From Sphagnum magellanicum (taxonomy: Eukaryota; Streptophyta; Sphagnopsida; Sphagnales; Sphagnaceae), in assembly GCA_021904315.1 (NCBI GenBank), contig CM038917.1:17716041-17780040 (forward strand): 64,000 bases of DNA, read 5' to 3'. Of the stretch, positions 1 through 9,199 are shown in pieces; positions within the stretch are counted from its first letter, which is position 1, and the number at the start of each line of letters is the position of its first letter. The translations under genes were made by a program, and so were the position numbers. Below the pieces are notes generated by a model that was not told where the DNA came from, ran no database searches, and saw only the letters and a list, made by a program, of their open reading frames with translations.

Positions 1-666
1 AATTACATCATTTGCTGTGGTTGACTGTTTCTGCTCTCATCTCTTTCCCTGAAAGCTTTGCTGCTGTTATATCATGAAAATAATTTGAGAAGATTGAACC
101 CAGAGAAAGCAGAGGAAATTTTGAAACTCCTCAGAATTTGGCTCTGGGAAAAGGCACAACACCTGTTTGGGGTGGAGGTGGCACATGATGAGAGCCAGGA
201 AGTCAGGAGAGACAATGAATCTTTCTTCAGCATTGCAATAGGAATCAAGCTTGAAGCTGGGGCAAAACGAGGAGTTGGGTGGTGAGGAGAAAACCCAGAG
301 ATGCTACATTTCTGTTAGAGTCAGTGGAGTCTGGGAACAGTTGAGATGGTCTGTGAATGGCTCCTTGCTGCTGTTGCAGGACTTGTGAGACCTGCACTTT
401 GTCAAGGTTTCACGCACATAAGTGAAGAATAGGATCATAGTCATGGAGAATTGGCTGAAAGAAGTTGCAGGAGACAGCAGGTAGAATTTCTCAAATCTAA
501 GAGGACCCATGTCTTTTTTTCCTTTCAGTTGGATCTGTCTGTGAAAATGAAGACTAGATCTTGAGCTTAAGTCATGGCTGAAAGGGACTCTGACTTCTAA
601 AAAAAATCCAGACTCATGCCATAGCTACAAAAGGGTTCAAGCAGCAATCAAATTTTCTTTCTACAA
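1..666. other. 5' flank of the fucosyltransferase gene; possible terminal exon of an upstream gene
   Basis: No gene is recognised here. A plus-strand open frame at 58-285 ends in TGA. It has no ATG at its start and reads as a moderately polar, Leu/Glu-rich stretch (EKAEEILKLLRIWLWEKAQ). It could be the last exon of a gene lying left of the window, or chance. The remainder is probably promoter and 5' UTR of the gene starting at 775. Confidence 0.3.
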
Positions 667-774
667 TTGTTGCTGCTTGGAAGAATTTTAATCAGTGGTG
701 GCTGCTGCATTGAATGTTTCATTTGTCGTTACTGTGCTTGTGTCATATACAGAGGTAAGGCAGTTGGAGGCAGC

Positions 775-2655
775 ATGGAATTGGGCATGACAAGAGGGGT
801 AGTAGTAACAATGGATCCACAGAACAACAATAAGAATAGTATCATGATCTCTAGATCACTGAGCCAAGAGGTGAAATTCAAGCCTCTTCGAAATGGACAA
901 ACTGCTAGATTTGTGCTGGCATTGGTGATGAGCGCACTTGTCACGATGGTGGCACTGTCACGGTTGACATTGTTGATGGTTCCATGGTCGTCATCATCAC
1001 CCACTGAGCAGCCATTGCACCATGTGTTGTCAAACCACCTGAATCCACCTGTTCTCAAACAAACTACTGTGGCATCAACTGGTAATGACACAGTGAAGAA
1101 CCACTTATCATCGTCAACTGAGCTCAAGCTGATTCCTAAATTGCCTGTCTCAAGTGAGCCGGCACAACTTAAGCTCAAGCTGATTCCTAAATTGCCAGTC
1201 ACAACCGGGCCTGCACAACTTGCTGAATCTTCTTCATCAGTTGACAAGGCATGTATGAGTAGAAGCCAGCAGCAGATGTACAGAGATTCTGCCCATCAGT
1301 TTCCAAGGTCGGTGCTGTTAGATCATGCACTGGAGAAGTACACCAAGATGCATTCTCAATGTGCATTATTATTAGATGATGGCAATGACACTTCTGTTCA
1401 AGTGAAAAAGGGATGTCAGTATGTGGTGTACCTAGAAGGCTATGAAGGACTTGGCAACCGACTGTTGTCACTAGTTTCAGCATTTGCCTATGCAATGGTA
1501 ACACATCGGGCTTTAGTGATAGATGCAAGAAGAGGTCATCTAGCCCAACTCTTATGTGAACCTTTTCACAATTCCTCCTGGTTGCTTCCACCCCAATTTG
1601 CAGATGCAGTTTGGGGGGCATCAACCCTTGAGGATGCAATGCGCTGGAACTTCCAAAATGTGACTTCTGTGCGGATCAACCTCAGGCACAAGCAAACTGA
1701 GGCAGATCAGACATTCTTTTGCCCTGCAACTCAGAAAGGTGTGCGGAACATGACCTGGATTTGGTGGGAGAGTAATCAGTACTATGTGCCTCGCCTCTTT
1801 ATGATACCAGATTTTTGGTCCCTGCTCTCTTCATGGTTCCCAGATCCCTCTCGAGTTTTCACCCAACTCACCCGATTCTTGTTTCTACCTCAAAATCACA
1901 TCTGGGCACAGATCAAAAGGATCCGGGCAGCATATCTTGCATCCTCAATGACTCAAGTTGGGTTGCAGGTGCGGCGACATGCGAATGCTGATAATGCCAC
2001 ATTGGTTCTATTAGTTCATGAGCTGATTATGAATTGCTCACTGAAGTATCATGTCCTTCCTAAGCCGGTGCTGCCAGTGATGCAGCAGCTGAAAGAGCAA
2101 CAATTAGCATTGAGAAACCAACCTGTGGCTGAGGTGAGTGTAGGCAACAGCAGCAGCAGCAGCTGGACGACAACTCAAAGTGTAGCAGTGCTGGTAACAT
2201 CACTGCACATTCAGTACTACGAGAAATTGCGAAACCTGTATGTGGAGCATGGCACTGAAGATGGCACGGTTGTGAGTGTTCACATGATGAGCCATGAAGG
2301 TGTGGAAAATGAGTCTTATGAGCAAGCTGTGAAAGCACTGACCGAGATTTGGCTTCTCAGTTTCAGCAACAAGCTGGCAACCACGAGCTGGTCCACATTT
2401 GGCTATGTTGCACAAGGTCTGGGAGGCTTACAACCCATCATTCTCAATTTTTTCACCATCGATTCACAGCATGAGACAAGGCCGGCGTGTTCTTTGGGTC
2501 AATCTAGTGAACCATGTCTGCATTACCCATTTGTCAAGCCTTCCAAGTGTGCAAAAGTGAAGATGAGCCGAAAACATTCCAAGTGGATCAAAATGCACAT
2601 CAGACCATGTCAGGATGAAGTAAATGGACTTCAACTCTGTTCAGGAGGAAATTAA
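775..2655 (+). CDS. FUT: Xyloglucan-type fucosyltransferase (GT37 family), Golgi type II membrane protein
   Basis: Predicted GDP-fucose-dependent fucosyltransferase of plant family GT37, which adds fucose to cell-wall polysaccharides or arabinogalactan proteins in the Golgi lumen. The protein has 626 residues from ATG 775 and no intron is evident. Layout: cytosolic tail 1-43, one membrane anchor about 44-69, a stem rich in Ser/Thr/Pro (70-155), then the catalytic domain. Seen motifs are the LGNR element (226-229) in EGYEGLGNRLLSLVSAFAYA, the VGLQVR motif (395-400), and WSTFGYVAQGLGG (539-551), all hallmarks of the family. Many N-x-S/T sites lie in the lumenal part. The frame stays open upstream to 667, but that stretch has no ATG and is Cys-rich, so 775 is preferred; ATG 787 is an alternative. 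The protein is longer than the usual 500-560 residues because of the long stem, which holds a 17-residue duplication, and a low-complexity Ser insert near 459-463. The acceptor polymer (xyloglucan, arabinogalactan or other) cannot be told from sequence. Confidence 0.93.
   Translation: MELGMTRGVVVTMDPQNNNKNSIMISRSLSQEVKFKPLRNGQTARFVLALVMSALVTMVALSRLTLLMVPWSSSSPTEQPLHHVLSNHLNPPVLKQTTVASTGNDTVKNHLSSSTELKLIPKLPVSSEPAQLKLKLIPKLPVTTGPAQLAESSSSVDKACMSRSQQQMYRDSAHQFPRSVLLDHALEKYTKMHSQCALLLDDGNDTSVQVKKGCQYVVYLEGYEGLGNRLLSLVSAFAYAMVTHRALVIDARRGHLAQLLCEPFHNSSWLLPPQFADAVWGASTLEDAMRWNFQNVTSVRINLRHKQTEADQTFFCPATQKGVRNMTWIWWESNQYYVPRLFMIPDFWSLLSSWFPDPSRVFTQLTRFLFLPQNHIWAQIKRIRAAYLASSMTQVGLQVRRHANADNATLVLLVHELIMNCSLKYHVLPKPVLPVMQQLKEQQLALRNQPVAEVSVGNSSSSSWTTTQSVAVLVTSLHIQYYEKLRNLYVEHGTEDGTVVSVHMMSHEGVENESYEQAVKALTEIWLLSFSNKLATTSWSTFGYVAQGLGGLQPIILNFFTIDSQHETRPACSLGQSSEPCLHYPFVKPSKCAKVKMSRKHSKWIKMHIRPCQDEVNGLQLCSGGN
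1120..1221 (+). repeat. 51-bp tandem duplication inside the fucosyltransferase stem
   Basis: Two nearly identical 51-bp units follow each other in frame. Each encodes a 17-residue unit with the core LKLIPKLPV, starting at residues 117 and 134. The high identity suggests a recent duplication. It lengthens the stem, not the catalytic domain. Confidence 0.9.
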
Positions 2656-2687
2656 TATTCTGAGTGAGTAAGTGAAGTGAGTGGATT

Positions 2688-2720
2688 CCTCCTCCTCCTC
2701 CTCCTCCTCCCTCCTCCTCT
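2688..2720 (+). repeat. CTC microsatellite in the fucosyltransferase 3' UTR
   Basis: Imperfect (CTC)n tract starting 33 bases after the stop codon. A purine version, (GGA)n, lies at 3066-3099. Confidence 0.9.
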
Positions 2721-2978
2721 CTAATGTAAAATGAATCCTGGACTCTGAAAATCCAACATGGACATTCAACCACGAAGATCTAGTATTTTTCTGTGCCGTG
2801 TAAAAGCCTATCTCCTTTCTAATGTGGTTGGTGTCAACCACAATTTGACATTTTAGTATAATAATATGCCATTTAACAACATTTGAGTGTTGAGTTCCCT
2901 ACTAGTGTGGGGAAGAAAAAAACCAAGAGCCCCCCATTTTCTGTTGTAGTCCAGTTACCTACCAAGTTTTGTGGAACA

Positions 2979-2984
2979 AATAAA
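2979..2984 (+). promoter_or_regulatory. Candidate poly(A) signal AATAAA
   Basis: A perfect AATAAA lies 324 bases after the fucosyltransferase stop in an A/T-rich context. It is a plausible near-upstream polyadenylation element. Plant signals are loose, so this is a suggestion only. Confidence 0.4.
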
Positions 2985-3806
2985 ATGCCGCACTTGTTTC
3001 CATGTGTGATACATATTGTTGTATTGGGTTTGTAGAAGACTATATATTAGTGCACTTCTTGCCAAGAGGAGGAGGAGGAGGAGGAGGAGGAGGAGGAGAA
3101 GTCCTTTTCCTTTCCCATCGATTAATCAGATGGTCATCTACGGGTGGGATTTCATTCTAACCCTGAGGTGATCATAATTCCTACCCAATTTTTTTGTGTT
3201 TTTACAAAAGCAACCAATTTTGAGAATTTTAATGAAGTACTTAAGTGATCAAGTCATTTGTGGAGCTTGGCTTGCCTCTGATGCTGCTATCTGACATGTT
3301 GAGTCTGTGAGGAGCTCTGAGTAAGTAAGTAGTGGTTTGTATGGGTTGCTAATGTTTGCTTTGAGAGTATGCTACAAAAGAGTGTTGGTGTACAAAAGCT
3401 TTGAAATGGCGTGTTTATTTTAGTAGTAGATATTGCCATAACAATATCACCATTTTCATTGTAAAGTCAGGACTTGTGGATTCAGCCCCCCCCCCCCTTT
3501 TTTTTGACTCTTTATTCATTGCGGCAGAATTGGTTGGGATTGCCAATCTTGTGGCTGGTGCATTCTGCAGCATTCCTCTTGCAGTCTCCAGCATTCCAAT
3601 GGCATTCCCTGCCATCAATCCCAATGATGGTGCATTTTGCCAGGCTTGGCCTTATGGGCTCAGCCAGGGCATGCTTGCCTTGCAGAATCTGCCTTCTACA
3701 GCACACTTTCTAGTACAAAATCAGCTAATCAAAGAACCTAATAACGTGGAATCTCTAGTGTTGGTGGTTCTTCAATTTTGAAAATAACCTCCGGATTTGA
3801 ATTTTT

Positions 3807-3897
3807 TGAAAATTCTCAGAATCAAAGAACCTCTTCTGGTATTGGTGTTTTGAAAATTCACAGAATCAAAGAACCTCTTCTGGTATTATTGGGTTTT
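3807..3897. repeat. 44-bp tandem duplication
   Basis: The core CAGAATCAAAGAACCTCTTC occurs at 3817 and again at 3861 with matching flanks, giving about two 44-bp copies. Related pieces with GAACC and TTTTGAAAA continue to about 4040. Confidence 0.85.
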
Positions 3898-4264
3898 TGA
3901 AAAACTTCAAGGAACCAGCAGAACTGGGTTTTTCATGAGAGAACTGGAAAAGAACCAACCAGCAGTTCGGGGTTGGTTCTTTGAATTTTTGAAGATTGCT
4001 GATTAGGGAAGGAGGCAAACCCAGTTCTTCGATTCTTTGAAAACCACTAGTCAAGGATCCATCCATATACCTGACCCATTACTCTTGGGTTTCCTATCTA
4101 GGCCAGCACAGGTAGTACGAGGGACAAGCTTGATAACACTAAAGAGTGTTTCAGTTGTAGGGGAGGTTCCCATATGAGTGTGTTCTCCTGAGGGAAGGGC
4201 ACCTGAGAGGGTGTGTGAGGAGGAGATTTTGGTGGGGGATTGATTGGGTGGGGGAGAGACAAGA

Positions 4265-4405
4265 GCTTTCTTTCAATTCATCCATGGAAACATCTTCCAT
4301 TCCTTCATTCTCTCCTTCATGAATGTTTTTCTTTAGGATAACACTTGGCCACTTCAATGAATGAATGGAGATGTTTCCATGGATGGATTGAAAGCTTCTC
4401 TTCAC
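4265..4405. repeat. Inverted repeat with arms around 45 bp
   Basis: The left arm near 4265-4310 is the near-perfect reverse complement of the right arm near 4357-4405, centred on the shared core TCCATGGAAACATC and its complement. The arms are separated by about 50 bases, so the segment could fold into a hairpin. The right arm is also the start of the adjoining tandem repeat. Confidence 0.75.
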
Positions 4406-4664
4406 TTAGATTGGATTCTCTTCACTTCAAACATCATTCATTCATTCATTCATTCATTCATGTATGTGTTTGTTTTTCTTTAGGATAACACTTGGCCACT
4501 TCAATGAATGAATGGAGATGTTTCCATGGATGGATTGAAAGCTCTCTTCACTTAGATTGGATTCTCTTCACTTCAAACATCATTCATTCATTCATTCATT
4601 CATTCATTCATTCATGTATGTGTTTGTTTTTCTTTAGGATAACACTTGGCCACTTCAATGGCCC
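4324..4664. repeat. About 150-bp tandem repeat, 2.2 copies, with internal ATTC microsatellite
   Basis: The string CTTTAGGATAACACTTGGCC occurs at 4331, 4478 and 4632, so unit spacings are 147 and 154 bases. The two full units differ mainly in the length of an internal (CATT)n tract. The third copy is cut after CACTTCAATG. Confidence 0.92.
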
Positions 4665-5586
4665 CACTTTTCCCTTTTAGAAATTGCTATGTTCAGACTT
4701 GAGAGAGAGGGGGCACCATTTTGCCTCTCCAAACCTTAGGAGGGGCAGGACCAATTGTGGCCAATTTTGGGCAGCATTAAAGGGGAGGGTGGGCCTTTCT
4801 TAGACACAAGCACTAAAATTGGGTTTGTGCCTTTCTCAACTGAATTCCTCAACTTTTTAGCAGTAAAGGTTCCTTTATTTGGCGGTGGAGGAGGGGCCAC
4901 TGACACAAGTGGCTATTTGGGAGGCATTTTTTTCTGGAGCAAACTTCCAAAGATGTAAAGTTATTTTTGTATCATGAAAATCTTGGATCCCAAAATATCA
5001 ATGAGGAAAAAAAAAAGTTCCTTTACTCATTTTAGGGTTTTAGGCTAATTCTGGGGATACCCCCCAAAAAAAAGCTAGAGAAAAATATGCCCAAAGAGGA
5101 ACCCAATTAATGCAATTTCTCCAAATAAAGGAACCTCTATTTTGGCAAAAACATTTAGGGTTTAAAAAAGAGAATGTACTAGCTAGTGTTATGCATATAG
5201 ATGATTTTTTGATATACACATTAGGTCAATGAGTGTATATTAAAAATATATACATTACAAGTGTAAGTATAAACCATGTAAAATTATTTCTCCCCCATGT
5301 AAAATAATGTAAGTGCAATTTACAAAAAAATAAAATAAAATACACTTATATAGTTTTACACACCTTATGAAACAATGTAAGCAAATAAAATCATGTAAAA
5401 TTTTATTAGAATTTTTTTTGGTAAAATTGTGTTAGAAATTTTTGTGTTAAAACTTTTAGTGTAAAATTGGGCTTAAAATTTTCTGCTTGTGCTTTAAGTG
5501 GTATTATTAGTCAAGGTTCCTTCCTACCTACCTACCTACCTACCTCTTTAGCTATTTTTTTTTTGTTACTGGCCTACTTTGCTTCA

Positions 5587-6330
5587 TCAGGTTGATGAGA
5601 ACAGCCATGCTGCAAACAAGTGTCTGGTTTCATTCATGGAGATGGCAAGAAGAAGAAGAAGAAGAAATTGGGTACCCATTATCCTCATCATAAATTTCCA
5701 AATGTACACACAATCATGTAGCTGCTGCTGAAATGAGAAGGAAAAAAAATTGATGAAGAACAACACCCTGGTAGCTACAAACAAGCAAACAATTGCAAAA
5801 ACAAGAAGAAGAAGAAGAAGAAGAAGAAGAAGAAAGAAGGGTCCTTCCTTACTTTCTTCATTAAAAATTTCAATGTACACAAACAACATTGATGAAATGT
5901 ATTTGCTGAAATTGACACTGGCAATTTAAATCCTCAAGATCAACACCATAGTCAAGCTATGAACAACATCATGAGGAGGAGGTCTGGCTGCTGCATTCAT
6001 GGCACTTGCAAGAAGAAGGAGGAGAAGAAGAAAGGTTGTACACATAGTTCTCTCATTATAACATTTGAATGTACACAAATGATGTACCTGATGAAACCGA
6101 AACCAGAAAAAAACAATCCTTTCCTGAAGACGCATCCAACAAAATGTTCACCATAGTACTAGTACAGCAGCTATGAACATCATGCAGAGATCCAGGACTG
6201 GATACATCATGGCAATTGCAAGAAGAAGAAGAAGAAGAAGAAGAAGAAGAAGCAGCTGGTACTATTCAGTTTCTTCATCATATATACCCATTGATCTACA
6301 CAAATGTGAAGTACCCAACAGGAAATAGAT
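5587..6330. repeat. Four diverged tandem units, each carrying an AAG microsatellite
   Basis: AAG tracts at about 5647, 5804, 6010 and 6220 lie in the same relative context. Upstream of each is a GGCAATTGCAAGAAG-like or CAAACAAG-like stretch. Downstream of each is a TTCATCAT-like stretch and then an AATGTACACAAA-like motif. Spacings are roughly 157, 206 and 210 bases. The units are heavily diverged but collinear, which suggests an old tandem duplication and not four independent microsatellites. Confidence 0.75.
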
Positions 6331-6430
6331 CAACTAAATTCATGAAGTTACAAATCTCTCTCTCTCTCTCTCTCTCTCTTTCCCTCTCTCCCTCACACAC
6401 CACACACTCTAAATCCTAATCCCTAAACCC

Positions 6431-6612
6431 TAGTCATATGCTACATTGCAGAGAAAAGTTTTGAACTGCAAAACTGGTATGAAGAAATTGGTGAAACTTG
6501 CTGTTCCTACATAATGTCCTAGTCATGCTACATTGCAGAGAAAAAGCTAGGTTTTGTTGCAAAACTAGCTGTATGAAGAAATTGGTGAAGCAGCCGCATC
6601 TGCTGCCACTGC
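6431..6612. repeat. 88-bp tandem duplication
   Basis: The motif GCTACATTGCAGAGAAAA begins near 6439 and again near 6525. Each is followed by a GCAAAACT stretch and then TATGAAGAAATTGGTGAA. The block lies just 3' of the C2H2 gene, which is read on the other strand. Confidence 0.88.
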
Positions 6613-6649
6613 CTACATAGGGTTTGGTTAGACTTGTGAAAACCGGCAC

Positions 6650-6650
<1 letters not shown>

Positions 6651-6711
<61 letters not shown>
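6651..6711. repeat. GA microsatellite just past the C2H2 gene stop codon
   Basis: An almost perfect (GA)n tract, read as (CT)n on the gene strand. It starts 18 bases after the stop codon, so it is probably in the 3' UTR. Confidence 0.95.
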
Positions 6712-6715
<4 letters not shown>

Positions 6716-6728
6716 GTGATGGTGGTGA

Positions 6729-8444
6729 TCAGATTGTGTATATGACTACAAAACATGGGAGCACAGCTTTAGGATCAAACACTGTGACCTCATCCAGATT
6801 GGCAGTGGGTCCACAATCTGTTGCCACGGAATCGTAGCCTAGAGGTAGCAGAGACATGAAAGGTGGCATTTTGTCTCCAGCTGCAAGCTTTTGGATGCGC
6901 CCAGCTATGACTCTGCAGACAAGCATGGCATGCTTCTTGCCATGTCTAAGACTTGCTGCTACAGGTGTTCTGTTTTCTTTTTCTTCCAGCTGAGAAATCT
7001 GCAACTGGTGCGCCTTGCCACTTGTTGCAGTGGTGTAAATCCCCAGCTGCTGCTGCTGGTTTCCTGATCCTCCTCCTGCTTGTTTTTTGTTGCTGTTGCC
7101 AAATCCCCACCTGATTACATTGCACACATTGCAGGTTTTCATGCTGCAAAGACTGGAGGAACTGCTGTTAGCTCCTAAAGAGCAGCTGAGCGAAGTGGCG
7201 AAGAATCGGAGCAGCTCATTCCCATCTGCCAGACATCGCTCATCATGCAGGATATCACGTGACGTTGTAGTAGACGTAGAGGTCTTGTTTTTCAGCAGAA
7301 GATCACTAGTAGTAGAAGTTCCTGCTCCATGCCTCTCTTTCACCTTGTTGCGGTACTTCTCAAACTCGCTGATTGCTCTCTGCGTGTTGTCGATCTTCAG
7401 TATCCGCTCAATCTTCCCACACGGCGTTTCCTTGGTTAGCCAGCTCGTCCTGAAGATGATCTCTACCACATTGAGCGAAGAGTTTCCACTTCCCAGCTGC
7501 GATACTGCAATCATCACCAGACACTCAAAACGAGAACGCAAAAGAAGAAAAGAAAAAACAAAGATTAGAACGTCGACGTCTAGGCAATCTCCGATTAGCA
7601 GCTTCATGCAGTACGCGAGGAGCTAGCTAGCCAGCTGCAGCAACCTGGATCCGCGATGATCTCTTGTGGGTCACGAAGCTCATGGGCAGGTTGCAGAGAT
7701 CTGAGACTCACCAGCATGGCGTGAGATTTGATGAAGTTCAAGTGCTTCAGGTTTGTAGAAAGCTTCTCCACATTTGGTGCACACACATTTGGGAGATGTA
7801 GAGCCATGCAAAGCTCCGACGCTATGGATCAAAGATGTCGCAGATCCGCGGATCGTGGGGAAGCTTTGATCCGCGACTAATTCCGGCGAGATCTGGCTGC
7901 AGCTGGCCTGCATGCTGCATTCACAACATCCTCTCACAAGGCACATGTTGTTGCCGCTTCCGAATCCTTTGCTACTCCCGGCGCCCTCGACGAGCTGACG
8001 CAGCTGCAGCTTGTGGTTGTTGTTGTTTCCGGCGGCGTGCTTAGATTTCAGAGGAGCTCTGTAGTAGTACTCGCCGGTCTGGCTTTGGTGAATGTAGCTG
8101 TCGCTCTTCCTGGGGCTGCTAGACGAAGAGGCAGTCGAAACTGCTGATTGCGCCTTGCTTGACTGTAGGAGCAGCAGCTTTGAGCTGCCATGGATGATCA
8201 CGTCCCGAAGGTTGGGTATCATGGGTGGCGAGCAGCGACTGACCATGGACGCGGTGCACCCACAAGAGCTAGTCCTTGATCTCTTGGTCGACGAGGAGCT
8301 GTCGCCGCCTTTCAACGCGATAGAGGAAAAAGAACCAGACTGCGAATCATCCCGACATATGTTTGCAGAATCTGAAGATTTTGAGTTGCTGGAAAGCGCT
8401 TTGAACGACAAGGATTTTGTCCACGAGAAGCAGCGACCCGGCAT
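6729..8444 (-). CDS. C2H2 zinc-finger protein with C-terminal ADP-ribosylation-fold domain
   Basis: A plant-specific family in which one C2H2 finger precedes a domain with the PARP-like ADP-ribosylation fold. Its biochemical role is not established. Two exons: 8444-7712 and 7504-6729, with a 207-base GT-AG intron (donor GTGAGT). Product 502 residues. The N terminus MPGRCFSWTKSLSFK fits the family's conserved start. The finger is C222-x2-C225-x12-H238-x4-H243 (CTKCGEAFYKPEALELHQ). The fold domain begins with NSSLNVVEIIFRTSWL (252-267), continues with CLADGNELLRF (335-345) and CNVCNVIRWGFG (369-380), then GIYTTATSGKAH (399-410), AMLVCRVIAGRI (437-448) and FDPKAVLPCFVVIY (487-500). The intron falls directly after the finger, within RHA|VSQLG. 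Ser-rich and Gln/Gly-rich linkers fill the rest. I cannot confirm PARP catalytic residues, so activity is open. Nuclear location is inferred only from the finger. Confidence 0.93.
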
Positions 8445-8949
8445 CGTGTGAGAATTTCACACACTTGAAGCTGCTGCTGCTGCTGCTGATCTTCCAGACA
8501 ATAGTTTGAGCAAGTAGAGTAGTCTCTTGGCTAGCTGCTCTTGAAAAAATCACTGATCAGACTTGCGCAGTTCTGGACAATCAATCAATCATGGACCCAT
8601 GGACATCAATCATTCTTCTCAATAATTCACAACAAAATCCCACAGGCCTCTGGACCCATTCCGTCCATCCATCGATCCAGCCTCATGCTACTGCTGCTAG
8701 CTGCATGAATTTGCCCCAACGAGAAATCTTGCGCATTTGAAATTAAGAAAGTACCGAAGACGAATTATCCACAGCTCTAGTACAATTACAACTGACTAGG
8801 GGAGCAAGCAAAAGACTGTCTACTACTGAAAAACACACAATCACACGAGGGTTGAAGCAAGAATTCTGGAAAACCCCGTCAACTGTTTCATGAAAGACAC
8901 ACCAAATGGAAATCTGCACAACAAAGACACCCAAACCCCAAATGAGCAC

Positions 8950-9010
8950 GAGAGAGAGAGAACCAGAGAGAGAGAGAGAGAGACCCAGCGAGAGAGAGAG
9001 AGAGAAAGAG
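8950..9010. repeat. GA-rich microsatellite upstream of the C2H2 gene
   Basis: Interrupted (GA)n tract about 510-570 bases before the C2H2 start codon. Tracts of this type in plants are often promoter or 5' UTR elements that bind GAGA-binding BPC proteins. That role is inferred here. A palindromic telo-box-like AAACCCTGTTTAGGGTTT lies at about 9150-9167. Confidence 0.7.
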
Positions 9011-9199
9011 CGAGAATGAGAGAAGGGGGTGCGGGGCAGATCCACAGCCAAAATTGGGGCGAAGAGATGGGATTGCTGCAACTGCGGAGTGCAACTGGCA
9101 CAAGCTCCACCTTTGTCCGCTTCTTAGTTTCCAAGGGAATCTCCATAAACCCTGTTTAGGGTTTGGACCCTATGAACAAATGGAGAAATCCATTGCACA

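Larger units (their letters stand above)
2985..6650. other. Repeat-rich intergenic region without a recognisable gene
   Basis: Open frames here are short, overlap on both strands and track simple repeats (poly-Leu or poly-Glu from AAG tracts). Notable contents, listed separately, are a C11/T8 homopolymer block near 3487, a 44-bp tandem repeat, a 150-bp tandem repeat with an inverted arm, and the AAG-bearing units. Between 4970 and 5520 the DNA is very AT-rich with nothing I can name. Confidence 0.6.

Noticed and set aside
667-774. Extension of the fucosyltransferase frame upstream of ATG 775
   Set aside because: It has no ATG, is Cys-rich and does not resemble the family's short cytosolic tail. 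It is most likely 5' UTR that happens to be open.
729-1639. Long minus-strand open frames inside the fucosyltransferase gene
   Set aside because: They lie opposite a well-supported coding exon and show no domain, so they are shadows of the plus-strand gene.
3401-3781. 126-codon plus-strand open frame
   Set aside because: It crosses a C11/T8 homopolymer and has no recognisable domain. A competing minus frame is equally open.
5587-6420. Frames coding poly-Leu, poly-Glu or Ser-Leu runs
   Set aside because: They are translations of AAG and CT microsatellites.
8743-9159. Overlapping frames rich in Ser-Leu or Arg-Glu upstream of the C2H2 gene
   Set aside because: They are produced by the GA microsatellite in the likely promoter or leader.
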